From Pseudomonadota bacterium (lineage in GTDB: Bacteria; Pseudomonadota; Alphaproteobacteria; Sphingomonadales; Sphingomonadaceae), in assembly GCA_021794525.1 (NCBI GenBank), contig JAJYQP010000014.1, forward strand, positions 1-35,995: a DNA stretch of 35,995 bases. The letters run 5' to 3'. The position numbers and the translations under genes were made by a program. Below are positions 1-17,313 of this stretch, in pieces (positions within the stretch are counted from its first letter, which is position 1; every line of letters begins with the position of its first letter). The notes beneath the pieces are model-generated. The model ran no database searches. It saw only the letters and a list, made by a program, of their open reading frames with translations, and was not told the origin of the DNA.

Positions 1-3
1 CAA

Positions 4-26
4 TCGATAATATCGACATTCGATAT
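4..26. repeat. Overlapping short palindromes at left edge
   Basis: TCGATA-A-TATCGA (4-16) and ATATCGA-CAT-TCGATAT (10-26) are both perfect inverted repeats that share their central arm. This is strikingly AT-rich against the surrounding GC-rich DNA. Such a cluster could be an operator for a gene to the left of the window. No regulator can be named from the sequence. Confidence 0.4.
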
Positions 27-101
27 TTGGGGATCGCCTGCCGCGAACCCGAAGTGCGGCGCGTCGCAAGCAGACAGACGGCGGCCGGCCGAACGGGCCG
101 G

Positions 102-130
102 TTGACCCCGCCCATGTTGCTCCCTATATG
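102..130 (+). promoter_or_regulatory. Putative sigma70-type promoter for rpoB
   Basis: TTGACC at 102-107 and TATATG at 125-130 are separated by exactly 17 bp, close to the housekeeping -35/-10 consensus. Transcription would start near 137 and leave a leader of about 230 nt before rpoB. This would give rpoBC a promoter in addition to any read-through from upstream ribosomal protein genes, which are not in the window. Predicted from sequence only. Confidence 0.45.
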
Positions 131-364
131 CGCCCCCGACCGCCCGCTTCGAGCAGGGCCGATTCATGCGCGGGAATCGGCTTCAGGATGGAAGTGGCGC
201 CAGCCATATCGCGACGCTTTTGAGAAGCTGCAGCCAGCCGCCGGAAACGGTGCGCGAATCGCTGCGGCCTTTTGGCGTCCCGGCATGGTCCTCACGCGCA
301 TGAGACATTCCAGGCCGCACGGGGACGCCCCGCCCGGCCGCCAGCGAGAAGGCGACGAGCACCC

Positions 365-4561
<4,197 letters not shown>

Positions 4562-4565
4562 GGAG

Positions 4566-4891
4566 TTGGAGCAGGTTGTTTCGGTTGCAGGGTATGATTG
4601 GGCGCCGCATTTCGGCGTCACAATCTGCCGGCATGTCTTCGACGGGGAGCCAGTTCGGCTTTTCTGTTTCGACAGCGACCGGAGCATCCAGTTCCTTTGC
4701 GGAGCAGACAACCACACCGACAATTCCGATCTGGCGGTCCATGCAGGCCTGAATCATCTGCTGGATCACCATCCGGAAGTCGGCACGATTCCGGACATGG
4801 AGCCGGGACAGTGGGCGGAACGCTCGAACGAAAATTCTGATTGGGTCGTCGGCCAGCTCGACGCCGATGACTTTGAAAAGGGTGAGACCCG

Positions 4892-4895
<4 letters not shown>
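4566..4895 (+). CDS. Small DUF2185/Imm33-like protein between rpoB and rpoC
   Basis: A 109-aa acidic protein with no signal peptide or membrane segment. The core reads [16 protein letters not shown], then [10 protein letters not shown], then HHPEV...DMEPG...AER and a late Trp. This order (W/IQFLxG, DP/HPE, PxG, ER) resembles the DUF2185 (Imm33) family; the assignment is by eye. The only plausible start is TTG at 4566, placed directly after the rpoB stop with GAGGAG just 5' of it, which suggests translation re-initiation. Its TGA overlaps the rpoC ATG (ATGA at 4892-4895), implying coupling to rpoC. Its codon use looks less GC-biased than that of its giant neighbours. It could be a conserved lineage-specific protein rather than an immunity protein; its role is unknown. 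Confidence 0.7.
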
Positions 4896-9229
<4,334 letters not shown>

Positions 9230-9254
9230 GCCACGGGATGTCAATAACAATCGG

Positions 9255-9290
9255 AAGGCCCGCCAAGGTTTCGACCTCGGCGGGCTTTTT
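9255..9290 (+). terminator. Rho-independent terminator of rpoBC
   Basis: GCCCGCC (9258-9264) pairs with GGCGGGC (9279-9285). Inside, AGGT-TTCG-ACCT forms a second stem with a TTCG tetraloop, separated by a single A/C mismatch. A run of five T follows (9286-9290), and A/T pairs extend the base. This ends the rpoBC operon. Confidence 0.9.
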
Positions 9291-9350
9291 CGTGCCTGGC
9301 GAAGATACGCTGCCGCGTCCCGGATTGGGACATACGATGCAGAATAGTGA

Positions 9351-9379
9351 TTGTTCGACTCGCCTGAGGTTGATAAATG
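9351..9379 (+). promoter_or_regulatory. Weak promoter candidate for the PEP-CTERM gene
   Basis: TTGTTC (9351-9356) and TAAATG (9374-9379) are separated by 17 bp, upstream of the gene starting at 9459. The preceding terminator means the gene needs its own promoter. The hexamers match consensus only moderately. Confidence 0.25.
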
Positions 9380-9458
9380 ATAACCAGCAGTCCCGACCAG
9401 ACGGACTGATTACTTCCTGCGGGCCGCGAAGACATATCTAGCGCTAAGGGGGTTACCG

Positions 9459-10148
9459 ATGAAAAAGATGCTATTTGCGCTGGCGGCCACTGCCGCGTTT
9501 ACCAGCGCCTATCCGGCCGTCGCGGCGACCAGTCTGCTGACCACCGATGTCGGCTACACCGGTCGGGGTCTGAACCTGACCGCCTTCGCCAACGGCAATT
9601 ACAACTTCACTTTCGGCCCGATCAATGTCGACGGCTTCACCTTCACCGCCGCACCCGGCGGTGGTGGCAATAGCGGCCAAGGCTCGGTGGTCGGCCAAGG
9701 CAGTTACGGCCTTGGTGCCAATGGCTCCTTCGGAGGGCCGGCGGTCTATATCGGTGTCGATTCGGGCACCGGCTACGCACAGCTTCTGGGTGCCACGGGC
9801 TACAGCCAGATGGGCTTCTTCATGAACTATGCGCCCGGCATCGGAGACAACGCCACGATCGAAGCGCTCGACGCAATGGGCAATGTCTTTGCGACTTACG
9901 ACATCGCGACGCTGGCCCCGATTTCGACGCCCGGCGGTTTCAACCAGTTCGAGTTCCGCGGCATCGCGTCGGATACGGCGAACATTTACGGCCTGCGCTT
10001 CGGCGGGAACTATATCCTGCTCACCGGAACCCGGAACGGCGTTCCCAACGTTCCCGAACCGGCAACCTGGGCGCTGCTTATCCTCGGCTTCGGCGTGATC
10101 GGCGCAGCCCTGCGTCGCCGCGGCAAGGTGCGCGTCAGCTTCGCGTGA
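9459..10148 (+). CDS. PEP-CTERM sorting domain-containing secreted protein
   Basis: A 229-aa protein with an N-terminal signal peptide (MKKMLFALAATAAFTSAYPAVA, cleavage likely after AVA), a Gly/Asn/Thr-rich beta-type body, and a C-terminal PEP-CTERM tail. The tail has VPEPATW, a hydrophobic helix ALLILGFGVIGAA and the basic RRRGK cluster. PEP-CTERM proteins are known to be exported and processed at this tail by an exosortase/archaeosortase-type enzyme; none is encoded in the window. The central part has no domain I recognise. AAGGGGG about ten bases before the ATG acts as ribosome binding site. It stands alone, with a terminator on either side. Confidence 0.9.
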   Translation: MKKMLFALAATAAFTSAYPAVAATSLLTTDVGYTGRGLNLTAFANGNYNFTFGPINVDGFTFTAAPGGGGNSGQGSVVGQGSYGLGANGSFGGPAVYIGVDSGTGYAQLLGATGYSQMGFFMNYAPGIGDNATIEALDAMGNVFATYDIATLAPISTPGGFNQFEFRGIASDTANIYGLRFGGNYILLTGTRNGVPNVPEPATWALLILGFGVIGAALRRRGKVRVSFA

Positions 10149-10171
10149 CGCTGACAGATTTGCCACCACGT

Positions 10172-10202
10172 GCCCCGCCGGAACGATCCGGCGGGGCCTT
10201 TT
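10172..10202 (+). terminator. Rho-independent terminator after PEP-CTERM gene
   Basis: A perfect 10-bp stem, GCCCCGCCGG (10172-10181) and CCGGCGGGGC (10188-10197), with loop AACGAT. It is followed by CTTTT. Confidence 0.9.
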
Positions 10203-10286
10203 GCGCGGGCAGGCGAATGACCGGCGGCCTCAGGATATTTACCCGGATTTAGCAGTAGTTGTTCATGGTCGCCCCGAAATAACCGG

Positions 10287-12632
10287 ATGCGATCGATGGC
10301 GTTGGGTATCCAGGATAGCGATCTGGAGCGGCTTCTGCTGACGCGCCGCCTGCGTTCGGCTGCCTCCGCTTGGCCGCTGTCGGCGCTGCTCAGGCTGGGG
10401 GCGATCGGCGTGGTTGCGACTACTCCTGCGGCCGTGACACGGCCCGTCCCGTTCGCGATCTGGGCGGCAACGGCGATTGCGCTGGGTCTGGCGACCGGAT
10501 GGCTCACGCGCGCGGCTACGAAACCCCCGGTCGACCTGTCGCGCCTGCAAGCCTCCGCGGCCGTGACCGAGCGGGTAGGCTTTGCAGAAGCTCTCTGGTG
10601 GGCCGCCGGCCTCGGCTGGGCGGCGTGGGTGGGGCCAGCCGGTGCCATGGGAACCATCGTCGCCGCAGGCGCGGCGGCGATGCTGGGACCTCTCTTGTAC
10701 CACCGCGGGCATCTTCAAGGAGAACGCCTTCGCGCTGCCCTGCTGGCCACCGCGCTGAGTGCCGGCGCTGCTCTCGGGGAGGGAGCCGCGTCCGTCCCCT
10801 ATCTGCTGCTGATCGCCTTTCTCGCGGCGAGCGTTTGGCTCGAACTCGGCAGGCGCGAGCGGATCTTCGCGGGGGACGTCCGCCGGGATTTTGCCCGCAA
10901 TCGGGCCGATCACCGGATTCTCGACCTTTTGAACCAGCACGAAAGCCAGGGCTTCGACTGGTCATGGACGGTGGATGCCGACGGGCGCCTGCGAGACGTG
11001 TCGCCTGGCTTCGCGGAAGCTTTCGGCACCATCGCAACGGACCTGGAAGGCGCTGAGTTCGCCTCGCTGTTCGAACCCGGACAGGAGCGGGAGGCGCTGG
11101 CCGGCGCGCTCGCAGAAGGTTCGGAATTTCGCGAGCTGCCGCTGCGCCTCGCCGGGGACGGCGCCGGGCCGCTGATGATGCTGTCCGGCCACCGCGCGGC
11201 TCTGGCCGATGGCCCGCGCCGAGGAACGGGACGTGTCGCTGCCTTGCACGAGCCGGCTGCCGGCCGCGTGGCGCGCATGGCGCTCGTCGACCCGCTGACC
11301 GCGCTCGCCAATCGTCACGCGCTGCTGGGACGGCTGCGGGATATGCTTGGCGGTGCTGCCGATCGCGACCGGCCGGCCGCGCTGTTCGTGGTCGATATCG
11401 ACGATTTCCAGTCCGTCAACGATACGCACGGGCCCAAGGTCGGCGATGCGCTGCTGCGCGAGTTCGCGATGCGGATCAGGGGCGATGCCCGCGCTGCGGA
11501 CATGGTCGCGCGTATCGGCGGCAACCGCTTCGCCGTGGCGATCGAGACGGTCGGCGGCGACAGCCTGCTGATCGGTCGCGCGCACCGCCTTCTCGCCATC
11601 GCTCGCGAGCCGTTCGGGCTGCATGGCGCCACCATCCGGCTCTCGACCAGCGTGGGGCTTGCCCGTAGCGAGGCGCACATGACGGCCGCGGAACTGCTGC
11701 GCCGGGCCGAGCTTGCGCTGCACTCGGCCAAAGCCAAGGGGCGCGACCGGATGGTGCTGTACGAGGAATCGCTCGACCGCGGCGCGCGCGACCGCCGCCT
11801 CCTGGAATCCGAACTGCGTGATGCGCTCAGCCGTAAAGAACTGGTGGTCCACTACCAGCCCGTCATCGCCCTTGCGACGGGTGAGACCGTCGCCTTCGAG
11901 GCGCTGGTGCGCTGGAACCACCCGACGCGCGGCCCGCTGATGCCGGACAGCTTCCTGCCGGTGGCCGAGGAATCGGGGCTGATTCTGACGCTTGGTGCCT
12001 GGGTGATCCGCCGCGCGCTGGAAGACGTCGCGCGCTGGGAGGGCAGCTTCCGGCTGGCCATCAACCTCTCGCCCAGCCAGACTCGCGACCCGCGTCTTGC
12101 CAGTATCATAGAGACGGCACTGGCGATCACCGCCTTTCCGCCGTCGCGCCTCGAGTTCGAGATCACCGAGCACGTGCTGCTCGAGGACGCCGACCGCGGC
12201 CGCCGGACGCTGGAGCGGTTGCGGGGGCTGGGCGTGCAGATCGCGCTCGATGATTTCGGCACCGGCTATTCCTCGCTCAGCTATCTGCGCAGCTTCCGCT
12301 TCGACCGGGTCAAGATCGACCGCGTCTTCGTGGGCGATATCGAGCACAGCGACGAGGCGCGCGCGATCGTCTCCATCATCACCCGGCTTGCCCAGGCGCT
12401 CGATATGCAGACCACGGCCGAGGGGGTCGAGGATCCGCGCCAGCTCGACCTGTTGCGCAAGCTCGGCTGCGACGAGGCGCAGGGCTTCCTCATTCACCGG
12501 CCCGTCGATGCCGGGAAGATCGCCGCGGCGCGCGAGGCGGGCGAGGCCTTCCCCGACGCCTCGGCGCGGCTGGCCGACTATCGCGAGGCCCGTCGTGCGG
12601 CGGCGCCGCGCCTCTCGCCGCGGAGCCTTTGA
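10287..12632 (+). CDS. Membrane-bound GGDEF/EAL cyclic-di-GMP protein
   Basis: A 781-aa signalling protein. Residues about 25-195 hold several hydrophobic segments (around five or six membrane helices). A PAS-like region follows (about 225-330, with FDWSWTVDADGRL), then a GGDEF domain (about 335-495) and an EAL domain (about 510-765). The GGDEF signature is GGNRF at 411-415 instead of GG(D/E)EF, so cyclase activity is doubtful. The EAL domain keeps EAL at 538-540, NLSPSQ, EITEH, DDFGTGYSSL, KIDR and TTAEGVE. It is therefore expected to hydrolyse c-di-GMP at the inner membrane. ATG codons at 10287 and 10299 are both possible starts. It appears monocistronic. Confidence 0.93.
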   Translation: MRSMALGIQDSDLERLLLTRRLRSAASAWPLSALLRLGAIGVVATTPAAVTRPVPFAIWAATAIALGLATGWLTRAATKPPVDLSRLQASAAVTERVGFAEALWWAAGLGWAAWVGPAGAMGTIVAAGAAAMLGPLLYHRGHLQGERLRAALLATALSAGAALGEGAASVPYLLLIAFLAASVWLELGRRERIFAGDVRRDFARNRADHRILDLLNQHESQGFDWSWTVDADGRLRDVSPGFAEAFGTIATDLEGAEFASLFEPGQEREALAGALAEGSEFRELPLRLAGDGAGPLMMLSGHRAALADGPRRGTGRVAALHEPAAGRVARMALVDPLTALANRHALLGRLRDMLGGAADRDRPAALFVVDIDDFQSVNDTHGPKVGDALLREFAMRIRGDARAADMVARIGGNRFAVAIETVGGDSLLIGRAHRLLAIAREPFGLHGATIRLSTSVGLARSEAHMTAAELLRRAELALHSAKAKGRDRMVLYEESLDRGARDRRLLESELRDALSRKELVVHYQPVIALATGETVAFEALVRWNHPTRGPLMPDSFLPVAEESGLILTLGAWVIRRALEDVARWEGSFRLAINLSPSQTRDPRLASIIETALAITAFPPSRLEFEITEHVLLEDADRGRRTLERLRGLGVQIALDDFGTGYSSLSYLRSFRFDRVKIDRVFVGDIEHSDEARAIVSIITRLAQALDMQTTAEGVEDPRQLDLLRKLGCDEAQGFLIHRPVDAGKIAAAREAGEAFPDASARLADYREARRAAAPRLSPRSL

Positions 12633-12684
12633 GCGGGTCGGCAGCGCACGGGCAAGCCGCTCTCGCCTTCGCGCCCCGGCTGCG

Positions 12685-12732
12685 CTAGAGCGATTTCGAG
12701 TGAAATGCAGCATTTCACGACTCGGAAATCGC
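12685..12732. repeat. Palindromic intergenic repeat, copy A
   Basis: Begins CTAGAGCGATTTC and folds as GCGATTTC...GAGTGAAATG against CATTTCAC...GAAATCGC, with a short interruption in the right arm. It shares the CTAGAGCG...ATTTCGA core with copy B 15 bp downstream. It lies between the GGDEF/EAL gene and gltX. Confidence 0.65.
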
Positions 12733-12747
12733 GCCAAACACAAAAAC

Positions 12748-12790
12748 CTAGAGCGCGATTTCGATTCCATCGAAATCGAACACGCTCTAG
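12748..12790. repeat. Palindromic intergenic repeat, copy B
   Basis: CTAGAGC (12748-12754) and GCTCTAG (12784-12790) are perfect terminal inverted repeats. Inside them CGATTTCGAT pairs with ATCGAAATCG around TCC. It ends 10 bp before the gltX start, so its hairpin could affect gltX expression or end upstream transcripts. It looks like a REP/MITE-type dispersed element; other genomic copies cannot be checked here. Confidence 0.7.
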
Positions 12791-12800
12791 CGCCGCCGCC

Positions 12801-14141
12801 ATGTCACCGGTCACCCGTTTCGCGCCATCGCCCACCGGCCTCCTCCATGTCGGCAATATCCGGACCGCGCTTCACAACTGGCTGCTCACGCGCCGGATGG
12901 GTGGACGCTTCCTGCTGCGGATCGACGACACCGACGCCGAGCGAAGCCGGGAGACGTTCGTCGCCGCGATCCACGAGGATCTCGCCTGGCTCGGCATCGA
13001 GCCCGACGCGGTGGTGCGCCAGTCGGAGCGTTTCGCGCTGTACCAGGCGGCGTTCGACACGCTGCGCGCGGCGGGGCGGGTCTATCCCTGCTACGAAACC
13101 GCGCAGGAGCTGGACCTCAAGCGCAAGGTGCGCCTCGGCAGGGGTTTGCCCCCGGTTTACGACGGTGCCGCGCTCGCGCTGACCGAGGACGAGCGGGCCG
13201 CCAGGGAAGCGGCGGGGATCGCACCCCACTGGCGCTTCCGCCTCGATCATGACGAGCAGATCACGTGGGACGACGCCATTCGCGGCCCCCAGCATTTCGA
13301 CCCGGCGCAACTGTCCGACCCGGTCGTGCGCCGCGCCGACGGGAGCTGGCTCTACATGCTGCCGAGCGTGGTCGACGACATCGACCTTGCCGTCAGCCAC
13401 ATCCTGCGCGGCGAGGACCACGTGTCGAACACGGCCGTGCAGGTCCAGATGTTCACCGCGCTCGGTCGGGGGCGGGACGGAACGCAGGTGCCGGTTTTTG
13501 CGCATGAGGCGCTGCTGGTCGGAAGCGAGGGCAAGCTGTCGAAACGGCTTGGTTCGCTCTCGGGCCAGGGCCTGCGCGCCTCCGGCATCGAGCCCGAGGC
13601 CGTGGTCGCGCTGCTGGCGCGGCTCGGCACCTCGCAACCGGTCGAGCCGATCGCGGACCGCCACGCGCTGGTCGAGAGCTTCGACCTCGCCCATTTCGGC
13701 CGGGCTCCGGCTCGCTTCGACGAGGCCGAGCTTGAGCGGCTGAATGCCGCGATCATGCACCGGATGCCGTTCGATGCGGTAGCGGACCGGCTACCCGACG
13801 GGATGGACGAGGCCGCGTGGCGTGCGATCCGACCCAACCTGTCGAAACTCTCCGATGCGGCGGACTGGTGGCGGGTGATTACCGGGCCGATCACGCCGCC
13901 TGCCTTCACGGCGGAGGATCGTGCCTATCTCGCCAAGGCGGCCGGTGCGCTCGAATGGGGCGCGGACCCGTGGCACGCGCTGACGGCCGCGCTCAAGGAA
14001 AGCACCGGCCGCAAGGGCAAGGCCTTGTTCCTCCCCCTGCGCCAGGCACTGACCGGCGAAGACCACGGGCCGGACATGGCCGAGCTCCTCCCGCTCATCG
14101 GCGAAACCGAGGCGCGCAACCGTCTCCTTAATGCCACATAG
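12801..14141 (+). CDS. gltX: Glutamate--tRNA ligase
   Basis: Class I aminoacyl-tRNA synthetase, 446 aa, charging tRNA-Glu with glutamate in the cytoplasm. The HIGH-type motif is HVGN at residues 16-19, within RFAPSPTGLLHVGN. The KMSKS-type motif is KLSKR at 245-249. RIDDTD follows the Rossmann start, as is normal for GluRS. The frame is open upstream through the palindromic repeats, but the start at 12801 (MSPVTRFAPSPTG) fits the family. The length suits a full GluRS rather than the shorter Glu-Q-tRNA synthetase. Many alphaproteobacteria carry two gltX paralogues, so this may be one of two. Its stop is followed within 10 nt by a halogenase remnant. Confidence 0.95.
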   Translation: MSPVTRFAPSPTGLLHVGNIRTALHNWLLTRRMGGRFLLRIDDTDAERSRETFVAAIHEDLAWLGIEPDAVVRQSERFALYQAAFDTLRAAGRVYPCYETAQELDLKRKVRLGRGLPPVYDGAALALTEDERAAREAAGIAPHWRFRLDHDEQITWDDAIRGPQHFDPAQLSDPVVRRADGSWLYMLPSVVDDIDLAVSHILRGEDHVSNTAVQVQMFTALGRGRDGTQVPVFAHEALLVGSEGKLSKRLGSLSGQGLRASGIEPEAVVALLARLGTSQPVEPIADRHALVESFDLAHFGRAPARFDEAELERLNAAIMHRMPFDAVADRLPDGMDEAAWRAIRPNLSKLSDAADWWRVITGPITPPAFTAEDRAYLAKAAGALEWGADPWHALTAALKESTGRKGKALFLPLRQALTGEDHGPDMAELLPLIGETEARNRLLNAT

Positions 14142-14147
14142 CCGCCG

Positions 14148-14769
14148 ATGATGACAAGCGTGGAGGGCGAGGTGCTGGCCGAGCTCAACCGCCTGCGTTT
14201 CACCACCGGCGCGCGCCGCAAGCAGTGGCATCGCAACTGTGTTGCAGTCGGGCTGTCGGGCGGGTTCCTCGAGCCGCTCGAATCGACGTCGATCCACCCG
14301 ATCCAGCGCGCGGTCCTGCGCCTGATCCGGATGCTCCCTCTCGGCCGGGTGTGCGAGCGGGACGTCGCCGAATTCAACGAGCAGCAGCACCGACATGGAC
14401 CAGGTCCGCGACTTCCTGACCCTCCATTACACGGCGACCGAGCGGCGCGATTCCACCTTCTGGCGCCAGGGTGCGGCGATGGAGGTGCCCGACACCCTAA
14501 CCCAGAAGATCGAGCTGTCCCGCGAGACGGGCCGCGTGTTCCGCAAGAACGAGGAGCTGTTCGCCGAGAACAGCTGGGTCCAGGTGATGATGGGACAGGG
14601 TATCGTGCCCGAAAGCTATTACCCGGTCGCGACCAAGCTCTCCCGGACGGAGCTCGACGCACTGCTGGGCGGGCTGCGCGAGAGCATGGCCCGGGCAGTC
14701 GCGGAACTCCCCGACCATCACGCCTATGTCGCGCGCTATTGCGGCGCGGCCGAGGCGGCGGCGGCCTAG
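14148..14769 (+). pseudogene. Tryptophan halogenase family remnant, truncated and frameshifted
   Basis: Only the C-terminal part of a flavin-dependent tryptophan-halogenase-like protein remains. The first segment (14148 to about 14387) encodes LRFTTGARRKQWHRN, then CVAVGLSGGFLEPLESTSIH, the family's well-known FLEPLESTSI signature. The frame then shifts by one base near 14388. Translation continues in the next frame as TDMDQVRDFLTLHYTATERR, then FWRQ, EVPDTL, FAENSWVQVMMGQGI, to a stop at 14767. The N-terminal FAD-binding GxGxxG domain and the catalytic Lys region (about 300 residues) are absent; coding for gltX ends just before. The coherent protein signal across two frames makes a pseudogene much more likely than two small genes. 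Halogenase-like proteins of this type often sit beside LacI, MFS and TonB receptor genes in sphingomonads. Confidence 0.85.
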
Positions 14770-14862
14770 CGGGGGTTGCAATGACGGGCCGCTTGCGGGA
14801 GAGATTTGCCGCGCGTCGCCACGGGGCGGGCGCAGTCTTGGCTGACGGGGGGAACTGACGGC

Positions 14863-15927
14863 ATGGGTCGGCGGCGGCAGGCGGTGACGATCCGCCACGT
14901 GGCAGCGGATGCCGGCGTGTCGCTCCAGACCGTCAGCCGCGTGATCCACAACGAACCCAATGTCCGGGCCGAACTGCGCGAGCGGGTGCAAGCGGCCATC
15001 GACAAGCTGGGTTACGTCCCTTCGATTGCGGCGCAGCGGATGAGCGGGTCGCGGTCCTACCTCATCCTCGCGATCAACGACCGGGACCGGACCATCGCCG
15101 ACTGGAGGGCGCGGCAGGGCACAGACTGGGTCGACCAGATGTTGCTCGGCGGGATGCTGGAATGCGCGGCGCACGGCTACCGCATGATCTTCGAGCTGGT
15201 CGATACCCACTCCGCCCATGTCGAGCGGGAACTGCTCGCCGCAATCGCCGCGCTCCAGCCCGACGGGGTGATCCTGACCCCGCCGCATTCGGACGATCCG
15301 CATATCGTGGAGGTGCTCGCGCGCCAGCACATTCCCTTCGCCCGCATCGGCTCGCTGGGCGCGGGCGGCGGCTTCTCGCTGACGATGGACGATGCCGGGG
15401 CAGCCCGCACCGCGACGCTGCACCTTGCCGGACTTGGCCACCGCCGCATCGGCTTCATCGCCGGATCGCCCGAGTATGCGCTCAGCACCTGGCGCGTGGA
15501 GGGCTGGCGCGCGGCGATGGCGGAAGCGGGGCTGGCAACCGAGGGGCTGCTCGCGGAAGGCGATTTCTCCTATGCCTCGGGCGAACAGGCTGCGCGCGCT
15601 TTGCTCGAGGGCGAGGAGCCGCCCACGGCCATCATTGCCAGCAGCGACCAGATGACGCTCGCGACGCTGGAGACGGCACGGCGGATGGGTCTGGAAGTGC
15701 CGCGCCAGCTCTCGCTGGTCAGCTTCGACAACACGCCGATCGTGCGCTTCACCCAGCCTCCGCTCACCGCGGTCGACCAGCCCATCGCCGAGATTTCCGC
15801 CCGCGCGGTCGATCTTTTGATCGCGGCCAAGAAGGCGGGCGAAGATGCGGTGCCCGCCGCACCGGTCGTCGTGCCTGCCGGCCTGGTCGAGCGGCAGTCG
15901 ACCGCGCCCCCACCAGGCCACGCATGA
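14863..15927 (+). CDS. LacI-family transcriptional regulator
   Basis: A 354-aa repressor-type regulator. The N-terminal helix-turn-helix is clear (TIRHVAADAGVSLQTVSRVI, hinge near YVPSIAAQRM). It is followed by a periplasmic-binding-protein-like effector domain (DGVILTPP, GHRRIGFIAG, PTAIIASSDQMTL, LVSFDNTP). The start at 14863 is preferred because GGGGGGA lies upstream and the protein then begins MGRRRQAVTIRHVA; an in-frame ATG at 14806 would add 19 unusual residues. The TGA overlaps the ATG of the MFS gene (ATGA at 15924-15927). Such pairs usually control sugar uptake; here the expected catabolic genes survive only as fragments on both sides. Confidence 0.93.
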   Translation: MGRRRQAVTIRHVAADAGVSLQTVSRVIHNEPNVRAELRERVQAAIDKLGYVPSIAAQRMSGSRSYLILAINDRDRTIADWRARQGTDWVDQMLLGGMLECAAHGYRMIFELVDTHSAHVERELLAAIAALQPDGVILTPPHSDDPHIVEVLARQHIPFARIGSLGAGGGFSLTMDDAGAARTATLHLAGLGHRRIGFIAGSPEYALSTWRVEGWRAAMAEAGLATEGLLAEGDFSYASGEQAARALLEGEEPPTAIIASSDQMTLATLETARRMGLEVPRQLSLVSFDNTPIVRFTQPPLTAVDQPIAEISARAVDLLIAAKKAGEDAVPAAPVVVPAGLVERQSTAPPPGHA

Positions 15928-17099
15928 CCGCGGAGCGCCAGAGCGCCCGGTTTCTCGGTCTCTACGCGCTCGCCTGGGCGGGCGGGGCTGCTGCCTACAT
16001 CCCGCTGCTGACCGTCCTGCTCCCCGCGCGCGTCGCCGCGCTGGCGGGGCAGGATGCGGTGGCATGGCTCGGCTATATCGCCTTCGCCGGAGCGGTGGCC
16101 GCCAGCCTCGGCCATATCGGGGCGGGCCTGCTCAGCGACCTGCTTGCGAACCGCCGCGTGCCGGCGCTGGCAGGTCTGGCCGGATTCGCCGCGCTGACCC
16201 CGATGTTCGCCCTGCCGGAACGATTGGGCGAATTCGTTGCCCTCGTCGTCGCGTGGCAGCTGGCGTTGAACCTGATGCTGGCACCATTGTCTGCCTGGGC
16301 GGGCGACTGCGTTCCCGATCAGCAGAAGGGTGTGCTCGGCGGCCTGATAGCCTTTGCCCCGGCAACCGGCGCGGCGGCGGGGGTCCTGATCACGATCCCC
16401 GGGCTTGCGGACTTCGCGGCGCGGCTGTGGCTGGTGGTGGGCGTGGTAGGGCTCGCCGTGCTGCCGGTTCTGCTTTTCGGCCGACCGCGCCCGATCGACA
16501 CGGACAGCCGGATCGTGCCGGGCGATGCCCCGGGCTGGTCGCCACCGACGGCCCCGAATGGACGCGTCGCGCGGATGTGGCTGGCGCGCCTGCTGGTCCA
16601 GATCGCGGAGGCGACCCTGTTCGCCTATCTTTACCTGTGGCTGACCAGCTTCGACGCCGGGTTCGACGATGCCGACGTGGCGCGGCTGTTCATGGCCATA
16701 CTCGCGCTGGGCGTGCCCGCGAGCATCGCAGTGGGCCGCTGGTCCGATCGCAACGACGAGCCGATCATGCCGCTGCGGATCGCCGCGGCGGTCGGGGCCG
16801 CGGGCTTGGTCGCGATGGCGCTGGCGCCTTCGCTGCTCCCGGCGCTCGTCGCCTATGGTGTGTTCATCCTCTCCACCGCCGTGTTCCTGTCGCTTCACAG
16901 CGCCCAGGTCCTGCGCGTGCTTCCCCGGCCCGAGCGGCGCGGACGCGACCTCGGCTTCTTCAACCTGACCAACACCGTCCCGTCGCTGGTGATGCCCTGG
17001 CTCACGATCGCACTGATACCGCGCCTCGGCTATTCGGCGCTGTTCTGGGTGCTGGCGGGGCTTGCCGCGCTGGCGCCGATCCTGTTGCCGCGCCGCTAG
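15924..17099 (+). CDS. MFS transporter, probably for a sugar
   Basis: A 391-aa integral membrane protein with about twelve hydrophobic segments, a central loop near residues 185-210 and MFS-type charged loops (GAGLLSDLLANRR after the second helix; GRWSDRND in the second half). Coupling to the LacI gene by ATGA overlap suggests a carbohydrate or sugar-derivative substrate. This is inferred from context only; the sequence does not show the substrate. The frame is open well upstream inside lacI, but MTAERQSARFLGLYALAW at 15924 is a natural start. Confidence 0.88.
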   Translation: MTAERQSARFLGLYALAWAGGAAAYIPLLTVLLPARVAALAGQDAVAWLGYIAFAGAVAASLGHIGAGLLSDLLANRRVPALAGLAGFAALTPMFALPERLGEFVALVVAWQLALNLMLAPLSAWAGDCVPDQQKGVLGGLIAFAPATGAAAGVLITIPGLADFAARLWLVVGVVGLAVLPVLLFGRPRPIDTDSRIVPGDAPGWSPPTAPNGRVARMWLARLLVQIAEATLFAYLYLWLTSFDAGFDDADVARLFMAILALGVPASIAVGRWSDRNDEPIMPLRIAAAVGAAGLVAMALAPSLLPALVAYGVFILSTAVFLSLHSAQVLRVLPRPERRGRDLGFFNLTNTVPSLVMPWLTIALIPRLGYSALFWVLAGLAALAPILLPRR

Positions 17100-17100
17100 C

Positions 17101-17283
17101 ATCGCCAGCCAGCCGCTCGGCACCCCCACGGTCACGCGCATCCCTCTGTCCTGCCTCGCCGCCAAGGGCGCGAAGTTCGACAGCGTGGGCATGCCGCTGC
17201 GGCTGCGCGGCGACGCTGGTCTCGCAATCACGCTCCGCGATGTCAGGATCGAGGCGATCGAGCAGACCTACGCCTGCCCGTGA
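17101..17283 (+). pseudogene. C-terminal stub of a GH3 glycoside hydrolase
   Basis: After the MFS stop codon a short frame encodes ASQPLGTPTVTRIPLSCLAA, then KGAKFDSVGMPLRL, then LAITLRDVRI and a final ACP stop. This matches the extreme C-terminal sugar-binding (ExoP-like) domain of family 3 beta-glucosidases, which typically end with IPLxCF...G.dl..V..PF.L...LxL.L..VRL...CP. Everything N-terminal, including the catalytic domains, is missing and no start codon is evident at the junction. It is therefore a deletion remnant. It supports the idea that the LacI/MFS pair once belonged to a beta-glucan or oligoglucoside locus. The family call is by eye. Confidence 0.65.
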
Positions 17284-17313
17284 GCCGCCTGCCGTGACCG
17301 TGCGCGGGCGAGC

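Larger units (their letters stand above)
1..364. other. Non-coding region upstream of rpoB
   Basis: I see no convincing gene here. A 123-codon open frame starting near 27 has arginine/proline-rich composition typical of a GC artefact and runs into rpoB out of frame. The stretch holds overlapping AT-rich palindromes at 4-26, a promoter-like site at 102-130, and a GC-rich leader of about 230 nt before the rpoB start at 365. The leader contains the perfect 8-bp arms GGCGTCCC (274-281) and GGGACGCC (322-329). Confidence 0.6.
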